Assembly: GCA_963707075.1 (NCBI GenBank)
Contig: CAVPOX010000004.1
Coordinates: 248,001 to 312,000, forward strand
Direction of reading: 5' to 3'
Source: CAXMQZ01 sp963707075
Lineage (GTDB): Bacteria; Acidobacteriota; Thermoanaerobaculia; Multivoradales; JAHEKO01
Length of the DNA: 64,000 bases
In this document: in pieces, positions 20,533-30,695 of the stretch
Layout: every line of letters begins with the position of its first letter
How positions within the stretch are numbered: position 1 is the stretch's first letter
Program-made: the position numbers and the translations under genes
Notes under the pieces: generated by a model
What the model saw: only the letters and a program-made list of their open reading frames with translations
The model's database searches: none
Told to the model about the DNA's origin: nothing

Positions 20533-23337
20533 ATGCGGGGTATGGCGCAGAGGGGTTACGGCCGATGGATCTTCTTGCTGGTCACTGTTGGACTCGTGGC
20601 GGGTGCTGCTGTTGCTGAAGTCGCTGTGGCGCCTGATGTCGCCGAGCCCGGGTCGATCGAGGCCATCACCAACGCAACCACCGATGCGCGCTTCGTGAGT
20701 CCCTGGGTCGCCTATGTTCCCGAGGCCGAAGGGGTGCCGTCGCCCAGCGACTACCTTGGCCGCATCATCGGCGCCCCCGGTGAGCTGACGCGATCGTCGG
20801 AGAGCTACGGCTACCTCGAAGCGCTCGCCAAGGCCTCGCCCCGGGTCCACCTGGAGGAAATTGGACGTACTGAAGAGGGGCGCCCGATTCTTCTCGTCGC
20901 CGTGGCGGATGAACAGGGGATTCGCGACCTGCCGCAGCTCAAGGCCGCGACCGCCGCGCTCGCTGATCCGCGTCAGATCCCAACCGGGGAAGTGGAAGTG
21001 ATCATTGCTGGCGCTCGACCCTTCTTCTACATCAACGCCGGACTCCATGCCGACGAAACCAGCTCCACCGAGGCCGTGCTCGAACTGGTTTACCGACTGG
21101 CTGTCTCCGAGCAGCCGATGGTCCAACAGATTCGCCAGAATCTCGTCGTGCTGGTCAACCCGATCGCCAATCCCGATGGACGCGACAAGATGGTCGACTG
21201 GTTCTATCGCTATCTGAAGGGCAAGACGGACTATGGCGCCCTGCCGCGACAGTCGCCACCCTACTGGGGGCGCTACGTCTTTGTCGACGCAAACCGTGAC
21301 TCGCATCAGCAGACCCAGGCGCTGACCCGTGCCGTAGTCAAGATGTTCTTCGACTACCATCCGACGGTTGTCCACGACCTGCACGAGGCGATCCCGCTAC
21401 TGCAGACCTGGAACGGGACCGGACCGTACAATCCGAACCTCGATCCCATCGTCTTCGCCGAGTTCCTGGAGATGAGCTTTCACGAAGTCACCGCGATGAC
21501 GGCTCTCGGCATGCCCGGGGTGTGGACCTGGGACTTCGGCGACGGCTACGGGCACCACTATCTCGACTCGATCGGGATGAATCACAATGCGATCGGTCGG
21601 GGCTACGAAACGTTCGGCAACGCCAGCGGAGAGACCATGGAGCGCGAGCTCGACTCCTATGCGACGTCACGCCGGTGGTTTCGACCGGTGCCGGCCGAGG
21701 AGAGCTTCGACTGGTCGATGCGCGACAGCGTCAACTACACCCAGACCGGGTTGCTCGCCATTCTCGACTATTCGGCGCGGCAGGCCCCAGAGATGCTGCG
21801 CAACTTCTATCGCAAGGGCTACAACTCCTGGCAGCGAGGTGTCGCGGGCAACCCCTATGCGTTTGTTATCCCTGCGGGCCAGGCGGACCCGGGCAGAGTC
21901 GCGAGGATGGTCAACCTATTGCTGCGACAGGGAATAGAAGTCGGTCGGGCAAATGCGTCGGTGGTTGCTGGGCAAGGTACCTTCCCCAGCGGCAGCTACG
22001 TGGTGAGGCTCGATCAGCCCTACCGGAACTATGCGGTGGACCTCCTGTTGCCGCAGGAGTTCCCCGAGGACGCCGAGCACATGCCCTACGACGACATCTC
22101 CTGGGCGCTGCCGATACACTTCGGCGTCGAGACGGTCGCGGTAGATGACCCCAGCGTGCTCGCCTCTGTCCTGGAGCCGGTCACCGAACCGGTACAGCCG
22201 AAGGGAACCGTCGACGGATCCGGACCGGTCTATCTGCTTCGAGACTTGGGGCAGGAAGCGCTGCTGGCGGCACGGTACCGGCTGGCCAACTACGAAGTCG
22301 AGATCGCTGAAGAGCCGTTCACGGTCGGGGGCATCGACTTCCCGCCGGGTTCCTGGATCTTGCCAGGCCAGTCGGGGGTGGGTGAGGCGGTGGCCGAGGT
22401 AGCCAGCGAGCTCGGTCTCGATTTCGGCAGCAGCGCGGCGGTTCCTTCTGTGGCGCGCCACAGCACCGAGCTACCCCGGATTGGCGTCTGGGTGCCCTGG
22501 GCAGACACCGATTCGATCGGTTGGATCCGCTATACCCTCGACAGCCAGGGCATACCCTATACCTACCTCCGTGACGAGGACATTCGAGCCGGCGAGCTCC
22601 GTCAGTCGCTCGATGTGATCCTCTACGGCAACGTCGATCTCGATCTGCAGGGGCAGATCCATGGGATCGAGCCGGTTGCGGGCCCGATGGCCTTCGCCGC
22701 CACGCCGGAGTTCCCCAGTCTGGGAGAGCCGATGGCATCCGATGACATCACTGGAGGTATCGGCTGGAGCGGACTGGCCGCGCTGGAGAGGTTCGTGGAA
22801 GAGGGCGGCGTATTGTTGACGCTCGGCAATGGGTCGACTCTGGCTCTGGACGGTGGCCTGATCCGCTTCGTACGGCGCTCCGCAGAAACGGGCATCGTCA
22901 CGCCGGGGGCCGAGCTGCGAGCCCGCTTCCTGCAACCGCGACACCCACTGGCCTATGGCTACGGTGAGTCGCCGACCGTCTTCCGCGCCAACCTGCCCAT
23001 CTACGATCTGCCCCGGCGATGGGTGCGCATGGCCTACTGCACCTCCTGTCTCGACGGACCTGTCGACACGAGCTCGGTGGTGATGGAGTGGGGAGGAGTG
23101 CCGCAGGCGTCGGCAGACGGCGACGCTGCCAGGCGACCACCCATCGTTGTCAGTGGGGGAGGCAAGCGGGAGGATGACCTGGCTGGGAGTCCGGCGATTC
23201 TGTGTGTGCCAAGAGGCGAAGGCACGATCGTCGCTTACAACTTCAACCCGATGCACCGCGACCTGAACCACTCCGACCATCGGCTGTTGTGGAACGGCAT
23301 TCTGAACTGGCAACATCTGCGATCCGTTCAGCACTGA
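20533..23337 (+). CDS. Secreted M14-family zinc carboxypeptidase
   Basis: A 934-residue exported metallopeptidase. Start ATG 20533 has GGGAGGAGG just upstream and is followed by a signal peptide (WIFLLVTVGLVAGAAVA, cleavage near residue 28); the longer in-frame ORF start at 20326 lies in the intergenic region. The M14 domain shows the HxxE zinc motif (H172, E175 in GLHADETSS), NPIANPDGRD, VDANRDSHQQ and a downstream histidine in VVHDLHEA. The C-terminal half contains a domain with LLTLGNGSTLAL that resembles a glutamine-amidotransferase-like fold seen in large M14 members; this part is tentative. TATACT (20489-20494) could be its -10. The stop overlaps the next start (TGATG). Confidence 0.88.
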   Translation: MRGMAQRGYGRWIFLLVTVGLVAGAAVAEVAVAPDVAEPGSIEAITNATTDARFVSPWVAYVPEAEGVPSPSDYLGRIIGAPGELTRSSESYGYLEALAKASPRVHLEEIGRTEEGRPILLVAVADEQGIRDLPQLKAATAALADPRQIPTGEVEVIIAGARPFFYINAGLHADETSSTEAVLELVYRLAVSEQPMVQQIRQNLVVLVNPIANPDGRDKMVDWFYRYLKGKTDYGALPRQSPPYWGRYVFVDANRDSHQQTQALTRAVVKMFFDYHPTVVHDLHEAIPLLQTWNGTGPYNPNLDPIVFAEFLEMSFHEVTAMTALGMPGVWTWDFGDGYGHHYLDSIGMNHNAIGRGYETFGNASGETMERELDSYATSRRWFRPVPAEESFDWSMRDSVNYTQTGLLAILDYSARQAPEMLRNFYRKGYNSWQRGVAGNPYAFVIPAGQADPGRVARMVNLLLRQGIEVGRANASVVAGQGTFPSGSYVVRLDQPYRNYAVDLLLPQEFPEDAEHMPYDDISWALPIHFGVETVAVDDPSVLASVLEPVTEPVQPKGTVDGSGPVYLLRDLGQEALLAARYRLANYEVEIAEEPFTVGGIDFPPGSWILPGQSGVGEAVAEVASELGLDFGSSAAVPSVARHSTELPRIGVWVPWADTDSIGWIRYTLDSQGIPYTYLRDEDIRAGELRQSLDVILYGNVDLDLQGQIHGIEPVAGPMAFAATPEFPSLGEPMASDDITGGIGWSGLAALERFVEEGGVLLTLGNGSTLALDGGLIRFVRRSAETGIVTPGAELRARFLQPRHPLAYGYGESPTVFRANLPIYDLPRRWVRMAYCTSCLDGPVDTSSVVMEWGGVPQASADGDAARRPPIVVSGGGKREDDLAGSPAILCVPRGEGTIVAYNFNPMHRDLNHSDHRLLWNGILNWQHLRSVQH

Positions 23338-24548
23338 TGCTCCGCAACCTCGCCATCAACATTGCGCTGGCCCTGGCGGCAGGTCTTCTGACCGTGGCAG
23401 CGGTCGAGGGCCTCGCCCGGATGATCGATTTGCGACCCAAACCGAGCAGCGATGACGCGATTCCGGGCTGGGTCGACGACGTGCATCTGCAGCACGACTC
23501 GAGTTGGCTGATTCCGATTGCCCGGGGCGGGGGGCTGAGCAGGTACTTCGACCTGTTCGAATGGGATCGCTACCGTTTCTACCGGTTGCGACCGAATATC
23601 CAACTGGACATGATCGACTATACGGCTCCGGCAGATGTCCGCGATCGCACAGCTTGGCAGGCTGCTACCAACTCGGCCGGCTTTCGGGATACAGAATTCG
23701 CGTCTCCCGGGTCCAACCCAACCTTCAGGGTAGCGGCAATCGGGGACTCGTCGACGTTCGGATGGGGAGTCGATGAACCCTTCAGCTTTGTCTCGGTCGC
23801 AGAGGCGATGCTGGCAGCGGAGCATCCGGAAGTCGACGTCGAAGTGCGCAACTTCGGGACCCCTGGCCATTCGAGCTTTCAGGGCCTCCAGCTGTTGCAG
23901 GAAGTCTTGCAGGACGAGACCCTGGATGCGGTGTGGTTCTCGTTCGGTGCCAACGATCGTCTGCCGACTGGCATGAGTGAAGCCGAACAGTACGCACGAC
24001 GCGCGTCCTGGATCGGTGCGGTTCAGGCGGTCCTGCAGAATAGCCAGGCCTTTCAGACTGGTGTGGCATGGCGTGATTACTGGCGTGGCCCACGCGGCGT
24101 CGACGATATTCCGGTCCCCGACCCCGGCGAGGAGGTCAGGGAGAACGTGACCCTTGAGGAGTACTCGGAAAACCTTCGCCAGGCTGCACAGCTTGCCGAG
24201 GCGCAGGGTCTTCCCTTCGCGTTGATCAGTTCCTGTCTCGACCGTGAAGGAATCCGGGCGATGAAGCAGGTGGCGCGAGAGGAGGAAGTGCCTTTTGTCA
24301 ACGGGCTCCAGACCATGACGAGCCGAATCCCGGAATTGCAGTCAGGGGACCTGGCATCCGAGGAGGTGGCGAGCGTGGTCGAGGCCTACGGCGCCAAGTC
24401 CCTGCAGCGATGGGGCTCTCGAGGCTGGGTTCTGATGCCGGACCGATGCCATCCAAACGTCGTGGGCCATCGCCTGATCGGTGAAGCCATCGCCGAAGTT
24501 ACCTCGGCCTGGATAGCGGAAAGGGAATCTGCCGCCTCTCTTGACTAG
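23337..24548 (+). CDS. Membrane-anchored SGNH/GDSL hydrolase
   Basis: A 403-residue protein beginning at an ATG that overlaps the stop of the M14 peptidase, implying coupled translation. An N-terminal helix (IALALAAGLLTVAAVEGLA) acts as signal or anchor. SGNH blocks are clear: AIGDSSTFGWG (block I, Ser138), FGTPGHSS (Gly block), SFGANDR (Asn block) and DRCHPNVVGH near the C-terminus (Asp/His block). Such enzymes are esterases or acyl-hydrolases, often acting on envelope glycans or exopolysaccharide acetyl groups. The neighbours (acyltransferase, GT-C-like membrane proteins) suggest an envelope role. Its last 4 bases overlap the convergent next gene. Confidence 0.87.
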   Translation: MLRNLAINIALALAAGLLTVAAVEGLARMIDLRPKPSSDDAIPGWVDDVHLQHDSSWLIPIARGGGLSRYFDLFEWDRYRFYRLRPNIQLDMIDYTAPADVRDRTAWQAATNSAGFRDTEFASPGSNPTFRVAAIGDSSTFGWGVDEPFSFVSVAEAMLAAEHPEVDVEVRNFGTPGHSSFQGLQLLQEVLQDETLDAVWFSFGANDRLPTGMSEAEQYARRASWIGAVQAVLQNSQAFQTGVAWRDYWRGPRGVDDIPVPDPGEEVRENVTLEEYSENLRQAAQLAEAQGLPFALISSCLDREGIRAMKQVAREEEVPFVNGLQTMTSRIPELQSGDLASEEVASVVEAYGAKSLQRWGSRGWVLMPDRCHPNVVGHRLIGEAIAEVTSAWIAERESAASLD

Positions 24549-26239
24549 CCTGAAGAGTTGCCGACCCCGGGAAATGAAGGGTAGCGCTGCAGGTGGGGTT
24601 CCTCAACATCCGCCTCCAGAAGCCAGACGGTGCGATCCGCGAAGTACTTGAGCAATCGGCGATTCTTCGGCGGGCTCATCTCCCGGGCCCAGACCACGGG
24701 TGCGGCGTCGATGTCGGCCCTGTTGTAGACCCACTCCTCATGTGGGTAGTGACGTGGGGAGTCGCGACGGTAGCGCACGATGATCAGGTGCTGGCCGCCC
24801 TGCCTCTCGAGATCCTCGAGAATTCGGGCACGGTGCAAGTGCCAGTCGGGAAAGGGTGACTCCCTGGGTCGATTCGGATGCACCAGGCCAAACCCAAGGA
24901 CCGCCAGACAGGCAACCGGCAGTGCCCGGCGTAAGTGAAATCCCAGCGCTTGCCAACGTTGGGACTCATGGGCTGACCGCACTCCGTGCGCCACCAGGAT
25001 GAAAACCAGTGGTGCAAAGGGGGCAGCGTAGTGAGGCATGTTCCAGAGGTTGATCCATATCGAGGCCAGATAGAAGAGACACAGACCAAGAGCGAATAGC
25101 ATCCAGGGATCACGTCTGAACCAGGGGAGCAGGAGAAGCGGAATCGTCAGCACGACGCCGAGGAAGAACCGCCACATGATGATGGAGGCCTGGCGTTTCT
25201 CCGCGAGCCGGCCTTTCCAGGAGAGCTGCTTTTCGTAGAGATCCTGTTCCCAACCGGTGTGGAAGCGAGCCATCTCAGGATGGCGGTATTTGGGCCGGGG
25301 AGGGGGTGGCTGGAACAGGAAGTTCGGCACGCTCATATAGGTATCCGCGTAGAGCTGGTGCGGTAGTTTCCCGGGGTCTCCTGTGACTGCCTGATTGAAG
25401 GCCCCGATCCAGAGGATGTTCGCCAGCATGACCACCGCGATCGGAAGGACGATCCGTTTGAAGCTGTCGCGCTGCCCGCTCGCAACCCGACGAGCCATGA
25501 ATACCAGCAGCACCAGTGCGCAGGGAAGTGCGAGCAGGACACCCTCGAATGGCCGACTGTTGGACAGAATGACCAGACCGCCCGCGAGAGCCAGTGAACG
25601 GGCGATGGTCGGGCGATCGAGGGTCTGGCGCAAGCCGCCAAGCAGCAAAGCTCCCCCGGTTGCCGCGACCCAGCCGCCAAAGTAGCTTTGGGCCCAGTAG
25701 CCGCCGATCCCGATTCTCAGCACGGCCAGAAGACTGGCGAAGAGTGCCCACGACGGTGGCAGCCAGGCTCTCGCCATCCAGAGGATAGCCATGCTGCCGA
25801 GAGCGGCGCTGAGCCACACGCCGACGATCGGATGGCCCCCGAGTCGGGTGCCGAGGGCCAGGACGAGTCCCTGGGCAGGTGGGTACCGGGAAGCGTAGGT
25901 CGGCTGTTGCAGGATGTGGAAGCTCTCGAAGTGCTGCCAACGTGGGTGAGGGGCGTTTGCCAACCGACCCTCGTTGAAGGTGTCGGCGGCGAGCAGATAG
26001 CTGAATTCGTCGTGGACCCGAGGTTGCGGGAATTCCCAGAGAAGGGAAACTGCAGCGCTCCCGAAGAATGCCAACGCGCCGATCAGGACGTAGCTCGCGA
26101 CCGGCCTGGCAGCAGTCCGTTCGAGTATCGAGGCACCGGTCTCGGTAGCCTCGCCTCGGACTCTGCTGAGGAGCCATGACATCCCGAGTACCGACACGAG
26201 GATGACCAGGTCGGGAAGAGGGTGTGAGAGAACCCACAT
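24545..26239 (-). CDS. GT-C-fold membrane glycosyltransferase (PMT/GT39-like)
   Basis: A ~564-residue polytopic membrane protein with about ten hydrophobic segments. After the first helices it has HDEFSYLLAADTF, the acidic first-loop motif of dolichyl- or undecaprenyl-phosphate-sugar-dependent GT-C enzymes, and a soluble C-terminal region with RYRRDSPRHYPHEEWVYN. I chose the start at MWVLSHPLPDL (26239) because the longer frame from 26335 overlaps the divergent gene's start and has no ribosome-binding site. It likely transfers a lipid-linked sugar to a periplasmic acceptor; donor and acceptor are unknown. Assignment rests on architecture and the DE motif only. Confidence 0.7.
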   Translation of the reverse strand: MWVLSHPLPDLVILVSVLGMSWLLSRVRGEATETGASILERTAARPVASYVLIGALAFFGSAAVSLLWEFPQPRVHDEFSYLLAADTFNEGRLANAPHPRWQHFESFHILQQPTYASRYPPAQGLVLALGTRLGGHPIVGVWLSAALGSMAILWMARAWLPPSWALFASLLAVLRIGIGGYWAQSYFGGWVAATGGALLLGGLRQTLDRPTIARSLALAGGLVILSNSRPFEGVLLALPCALVLLVFMARRVASGQRDSFKRIVLPIAVVMLANILWIGAFNQAVTGDPGKLPHQLYADTYMSVPNFLFQPPPPRPKYRHPEMARFHTGWEQDLYEKQLSWKGRLAEKRQASIIMWRFFLGVVLTIPLLLLPWFRRDPWMLFALGLCLFYLASIWINLWNMPHYAAPFAPLVFILVAHGVRSAHESQRWQALGFHLRRALPVACLAVLGFGLVHPNRPRESPFPDWHLHRARILEDLERQGGQHLIIVRYRRDSPRHYPHEEWVYNRADIDAAPVVWAREMSPPKNRRLLKYFADRTVWLLEADVEEPHLQRYPSFPGVGNSSG

Positions 26240-26319
26240 TGGCTCTAGTCGGTTGAGATTCGCATGCTGCAACTGTATTCTCTTGGCAAGCAGGGACGTA
26301 AGCAAGCACCCGGGGGGGG

Positions 26320-28293
26320 TTGGTGGATAGCTCATCAGTCGGCGAAGAAGCTGCGAGGCTTCGCCCTTGGTCGTGTCCGGGGTTTTGGGTGGTCGTGCTC
26401 TTGCTCGGGCTGCAGGTGGGCCTCATCTGGTCAGTGCCGGAAATTCCCACTGCGGACGGACCGGCGCACAAGTACAGCGCCTGGGTGTACAGACAACTTG
26501 GCGAGGAGAATACTTCTGAGCTGGCGCGTTTTTTCAAACGGCGCGAGGGCTGGGTCTTTCCCAATGCTGCCTATCCCTTCTTCCTCGTTGGTTCCTCCCG
26601 GTGGCTGACCCTGGACCAGTCGGAAAAGCTGGCTGGCACCCTCTACCTTCTTGCTCTGGCTGTAGCCTTTCGCTTCTTCTTCATCAGCCTTGGCGGCCGG
26701 GGTTGGACTTCGGAAATTCTGCTGCTCGTTCTGGCGCTCAACTGGCTGTTCTTCATGGGGTTTGTCAGCTTCTTGTGGGGTGTGGTTTGGGCGCTGACCG
26801 GCATGGCCCTGACCAACCGGATGCTGAAGGAACCGGGGGTGACATTGGCGGTGTTGGCCAACCTGGCGCTGCTGCTGGCCTACTGGTCCCATCTGGTGAG
26901 CTTCGGCCTGGCGCTGATTTCGGTGATGGTGTTGTCCGTGTCTCAGGGCCGAAGACGTTTCGTCCTGGGGTGTGCCGCATGGCTCCCGGCGACGACGATC
27001 ATCGCCCTGCTCTCGCGCACCGTCGCACCTTCCCTGTCGGGCTGGCAGTATCGGGACGCGGTCTGGGAGCGGCTGTGGCGGGTGACCTCGATGCGTGTTG
27101 CCACCTCATTCGGAGGTATCGAGGTGTCGCTGGCAGCCACTTTGGGCCTGCTGTTGGTCGCTGTGGCGATCGTGGTGCTCGTACGGAAGACGGATGGCGG
27201 CAGGTTCATGCCACTGCTGATTCTCAGCCTCGTCATGCTGATCCTGGCCCTCATCGCGCCACGTGGTGTCGGTAACGGGTTCTTCATCGACGATCGAGTG
27301 GCCTTCTTCTGGTGGTTGACGGTCTTTGCGATTCTCGGCTTTTCAACCCCCAAGGTAGCGCGGGTAGTTGCGGCCGCGGCTGTCGTTTTCTGTGTGGCTC
27401 AAGCTGTCCATCTGGTCGAGGTCTTTGGAGAATTCGAGGAACAGCGTGCGAGTTTTGTCAGGGGCGCCGAGCGGTTGCCACCAGGAGCACAGGCCTTTGC
27501 GTACTCCTTTTCCAGCGAGAGAGACCCCGGAATCGTTCAGCCCTTTGCCAATCCCAACGCCAGATTGGCCTTGCTCAACGGCAGGCCCAGCTACTATCAC
27601 TATCAGGCCGACCCGAGGCACTGCGGTGTGTTTCTGGTGTGCTATACCGATGAAGGCGAGAGTCGCTATGTCGGCGAGCACACCTTCGCCGGAGTCCACC
27701 CCTCGAATATCGTCGGATTCATCGACTCGGTGATGGTCTGGGGAAGCAACAAGAAGGTCGAGTCCCAGCTACGAGATCTGTACGAATTTCGGCAAGTCTT
27801 CGAGAACGCCCACCTCAGGATCTACCAGAGTGCTGAGATCCCCCTCGAGGCGGAGCTCGCGAAGCTCGCTCGAATCCCTGACGCAGGCGGACGGGCGGCA
27901 CTGGCCGAGCGTATCGTCGCGGGTAGGGGAGTGGATCGTCGTGTGCTGCAAGCGGATCGAGTCGTCCTGGCGAATGCGTTTCACGATAACTGGACGCGAG
28001 GCACTCGACCGGCTGCCCTGGTGCTTTCCAACCCCGAGACCGAGCCCTGGGTGCCGGTGCTGAGGTTCCGTGGTCCACCCGCCACGCACCAGCCACCGAT
28101 GACCCTCTCCATCGAAGACGGGGCCGGAACCGAGAGCTTTGTCTTCTCGGGGCGGTCCCGGAAGATCACCTTGCCTCCCGTGGCCTCGGGCTCCAGCAAA
28201 CTCGTCACTTTATGGACGGATCAGGGCTGGTACCTCGAGAAAGGCTACGCGCCTCGGTGCCTGGGTGCTCGGCTGATGAAAGTGACGGATTGA
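26320..28293 (+). CDS. Polytopic membrane protein, possible GT-C-like family
   Basis: A 657-residue protein with about nine or ten membrane helices in its first 380 residues (for example FWVVVLLLGLQVGLIWSV and LLLVALNWLFFMG-like segments) and a soluble C-terminal third rich in beta strands. The first loop has PTADGPAHKYSAWVY, which could serve as a GT-C acidic motif, but I do not recognise the family with confidence. The start is TTG at 26320, or GTG at 26323, behind a run of eight G. It is divergent from the PMT-like gene, and the two probably share a function in envelope glycan assembly. Confidence 0.72.
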   Translation: MVDSSSVGEEAARLRPWSCPGFWVVVLLLGLQVGLIWSVPEIPTADGPAHKYSAWVYRQLGEENTSELARFFKRREGWVFPNAAYPFFLVGSSRWLTLDQSEKLAGTLYLLALAVAFRFFFISLGGRGWTSEILLLVLALNWLFFMGFVSFLWGVVWALTGMALTNRMLKEPGVTLAVLANLALLLAYWSHLVSFGLALISVMVLSVSQGRRRFVLGCAAWLPATTIIALLSRTVAPSLSGWQYRDAVWERLWRVTSMRVATSFGGIEVSLAATLGLLLVAVAIVVLVRKTDGGRFMPLLILSLVMLILALIAPRGVGNGFFIDDRVAFFWWLTVFAILGFSTPKVARVVAAAAVVFCVAQAVHLVEVFGEFEEQRASFVRGAERLPPGAQAFAYSFSSERDPGIVQPFANPNARLALLNGRPSYYHYQADPRHCGVFLVCYTDEGESRYVGEHTFAGVHPSNIVGFIDSVMVWGSNKKVESQLRDLYEFRQVFENAHLRIYQSAEIPLEAELAKLARIPDAGGRAALAERIVAGRGVDRRVLQADRVVLANAFHDNWTRGTRPAALVLSNPETEPWVPVLRFRGPPATHQPPMTLSIEDGAGTESFVFSGRSRKITLPPVASGSSKLVTLWTDQGWYLEKGYAPRCLGARLMKVTD

Positions 28294-28321
28294 CCGGTAC
28301 CCAGGCCGCAAGGGATCGAAT

Positions 28322-30574
28322 CTAGTCGAAACTGGCGACCATCAGCCGGTTGAAGTCGGGATCATCCTGGAAGGCGGCGAACTCCGGTGCCCGGCGGAAT
28401 TCCTCCCTGGGGTAGCCGGCCTTCATCGAGCGCTCGGCGTAGTCGAGCATTGCCTTTCGCTGGCCTGCCAGGGCGTAGATCTGGGCGGCCGAGTACAGGA
28501 GCTCGGGCTGAGAAGCGGCGCTTGCCGACTCGCTCAACACGGCTTCGATGCCGTTGATGGCCTCGTCGTAGTTGCCCACCTTGGCTGAGAGCAGCGCCCG
28601 TATCCCCTGGAGCTCCGTTTGATCCCCACCCGCGGCGAGGCGACGGTCGCAACTCTCGATCGCTTTCAAATACCATTCACGCGCCGCATCCTCATTGTCG
28701 AGCTTGGCGTAGACATCGCCGATGTTGTTCTGCGTGGTCGGATAGCCAGGCTCGAGCTTTTCAGCCTCGAGGTATGCCGCGAGTGACTCCTCCATCTGGT
28801 CGAGGTAGTAGTAGGCCGTCCCCAGGTTGGTTGCGGCTACCTCATCGGGCTGCAGGTCCAGGGCGCGACGGTAGAGAGGTACCGCCTCGAGATAGCGACC
28901 CGAATACAGATAGGAGTTGGCCAGGTTGTTCATCGCCGAGATATGGCCCGGGGCGAACTCGAGCACCCGTTTGAACAGGACCGTGGCCTCATCGAGTTGC
29001 CCCATCCGCAGGTAGGCCGTCCCCAGGGCGTAACCAGCGGAGATCACGCCTCCATCCATCTCAACGGCACGCCGCAGCTGATCGAGTCCCTCCTCCTTGC
29101 GACCTTGTTCCAGCAGGGCTTGTCCCAGCAGGACCTGAGCCCGGATCTCAGCAGGATCGGTGGCGATGGCCTGCTGGGCCGCCTCGGCCGCTGTCTCGCC
29201 ATCGCCGGCAAGCATGCTGAGCTCACCTCGGGCCAACCACGCCTTGCTCGCCTCTGGTTCGACGGCCAGGGCCTGCTCGGCCAGCTCCAGGGCTTCGACG
29301 CGGCGCTCCTCCTGCGGATACTCCTCTTGCATCGAAGCCAGCAGGTAGGCCAACTCGGCTTGTAGATGGGGATTGTCCGGCTCGATCTCCAAGGCGCGGC
29401 GCAGCGTCTGCTCGGCGAGCTTGAGCTTCGGGAGAGTGGCGCCATCGCGGGCATAGGACCGACTCTGCTCTAGAAGCAGCAGGGCTTCGGCGCTGATCTC
29501 GGGTTGATCGGGGCGGTCGGTTTCGACTCCCAGAGAACCTCGAGACCGGAGGACGAAGAAGAGGCCGATCAGCGCGATGACGACGGCAGCACCGATGAAA
29601 AGACCCTTCATCGAACGCCGATAGGGCTCCTGGGCGACGGGCTCGGATCGGGCGGCAAGCTCGGCAGGGGTGGCCAGCTCGCTATGGATGCCGCTGGACA
29701 GGCCACTCTCTGTTTCGCGACGCAAGCTCTGCAGCGAGTTCCGGAGATCCTTGGCCGATTGATATCGCTGCTCCGGGTTCTTTTCGAGGCAGGTCTCGAT
29801 GATCCGTCCGAAGTGGCGTGGGAGACTCTGCTTGATCTCCGAGATCGGCTGCGGGGTATCGCGCAGGATGCTCGTGGCTGTGGCGATCGAGCTGGTGCCC
29901 TGGAAGGGACGACGGCCAGAGGCCAGCTCGTACATCAGGACGCCAAAGGAGAAGATGTCCGCTCGATGATCGACGGGCAGGCCTTCGAGTTGCTCGGGCG
30001 CCATGTAGGGAGCCGTTCCCATGATCGTGCCGTCCCCCGTCAGGGTCGACGAGGTGGGTGCCAGAGCCGTCTCATCCTCCTCGCCCAGGGGGATGGGGCT
30101 CTCCAGGCCGAGCTTGGCCAGGCCGAAATCGAGGACCTTGACTCGGCCATCCTTGGTCACCATGACGTTGGCCGGTTTGAGGTCGCGGTGCACGATGCCC
30201 TTCTCATGGGCCGCCACCAGAGCATCGGCCAGCGGGATGGCGATGTCGAAAATCTTCGCCAGCGGAAGACCCTCCTCGGGCAGGGAGATCTCCAGGTCCT
30301 CCCCTTCGACCAGCTCCATGGTCAGGAACTGCAGACCGTCGGCCTCTTCCACCGAGTAGAGGGTGACGATATTCGGGTGATTGATCGAGGCGATGACCTT
30401 GGCCTCGCGTTGGAAGCGTTCGAGGCGCTCGGGATCTTCGGCCATCGCCTTGGGCAGAATCTTCAGTGCCACCCGTCGCCCGAGCTTGGTGTCTTCAGCG
30501 CGATACACCTCGCCCATACCGCCGATACCCAGCGTTTCCAGAATGCGATAGTGGGAGAGGGTTTGGCCGATCAC
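28322..30574 (-). CDS. Ser/Thr protein kinase with TPR domain
   Basis: A 750-residue kinase: glycine loop GIGGMGEVY, K38 in VALK, HRDLKPAN (catalytic D131), DFGLAK, GTAPYMAPEQ. A membrane helix (FIGAAVVIALIGLFFVLRS, about 330) leads to a long TPR array from about residue 370 to the end, with repeats such as ALEIEPDNPHLQAELAYLL and YRRALDLQPDEVAATNLG. It lacks the family B loop: HRD is about 25 residues earlier than in the insert-bearing kinases. The start codon is GTG, 9 bases after a TAGAAT box, so the message is probably near-leaderless. Convergent with the upstream membrane-protein gene. TPRs suggest protein partners rather than a small ligand. Confidence 0.93.
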   Translation of the reverse strand: MIGQTLSHYRILETLGIGGMGEVYRAEDTKLGRRVALKILPKAMAEDPERLERFQREAKVIASINHPNIVTLYSVEEADGLQFLTMELVEGEDLEISLPEEGLPLAKIFDIAIPLADALVAAHEKGIVHRDLKPANVMVTKDGRVKVLDFGLAKLGLESPIPLGEEDETALAPTSSTLTGDGTIMGTAPYMAPEQLEGLPVDHRADIFSFGVLMYELASGRRPFQGTSSIATATSILRDTPQPISEIKQSLPRHFGRIIETCLEKNPEQRYQSAKDLRNSLQSLRRETESGLSSGIHSELATPAELAARSEPVAQEPYRRSMKGLFIGAAVVIALIGLFFVLRSRGSLGVETDRPDQPEISAEALLLLEQSRSYARDGATLPKLKLAEQTLRRALEIEPDNPHLQAELAYLLASMQEEYPQEERRVEALELAEQALAVEPEASKAWLARGELSMLAGDGETAAEAAQQAIATDPAEIRAQVLLGQALLEQGRKEEGLDQLRRAVEMDGGVISAGYALGTAYLRMGQLDEATVLFKRVLEFAPGHISAMNNLANSYLYSGRYLEAVPLYRRALDLQPDEVAATNLGTAYYYLDQMEESLAAYLEAEKLEPGYPTTQNNIGDVYAKLDNEDAAREWYLKAIESCDRRLAAGGDQTELQGIRALLSAKVGNYDEAINGIEAVLSESASAASQPELLYSAAQIYALAGQRKAMLDYAERSMKAGYPREEFRRAPEFAAFQDDPDFNRLMVASFD

Positions 30575-30583
30575 GTTGGGCGG

Positions 30584-30612
30584 ATTCTACATCCGATTGC
30601 AGGAGAGGTCAT
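30584..30612 (-). promoter_or_regulatory. Putative promoter of the TPR kinase gene
   Basis: On the minus strand a -35-like ATGACC (30607-30612) and a -10 TAGAAT (30584-30589) are 17 bp apart. The GTG start at 30574 lies 9 bases after the -10, leaving a leader of only two or three bases. The -10 context (TAGAATCCGCCCAACG) matches that upstream of the kinase at 9975. Confidence 0.55.
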
Positions 30613-30695
30613 CGACCCCACCCGGTCGTTTAGAAGTGGGGACGGCAATGTGAGAGTCTTGTGAGGATACACTGTTGACAGCGGAGCCAGACACC

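Noticed and set aside
25275..26564. Long open frames opposite real genes (also 10126-11454, 29504-30664, 36170-37093, 43902-45389)
   Set aside because: They are antisense to clear protein families, have Arg/Pro/Ser-rich translations without motifs, and reflect the high GC content.
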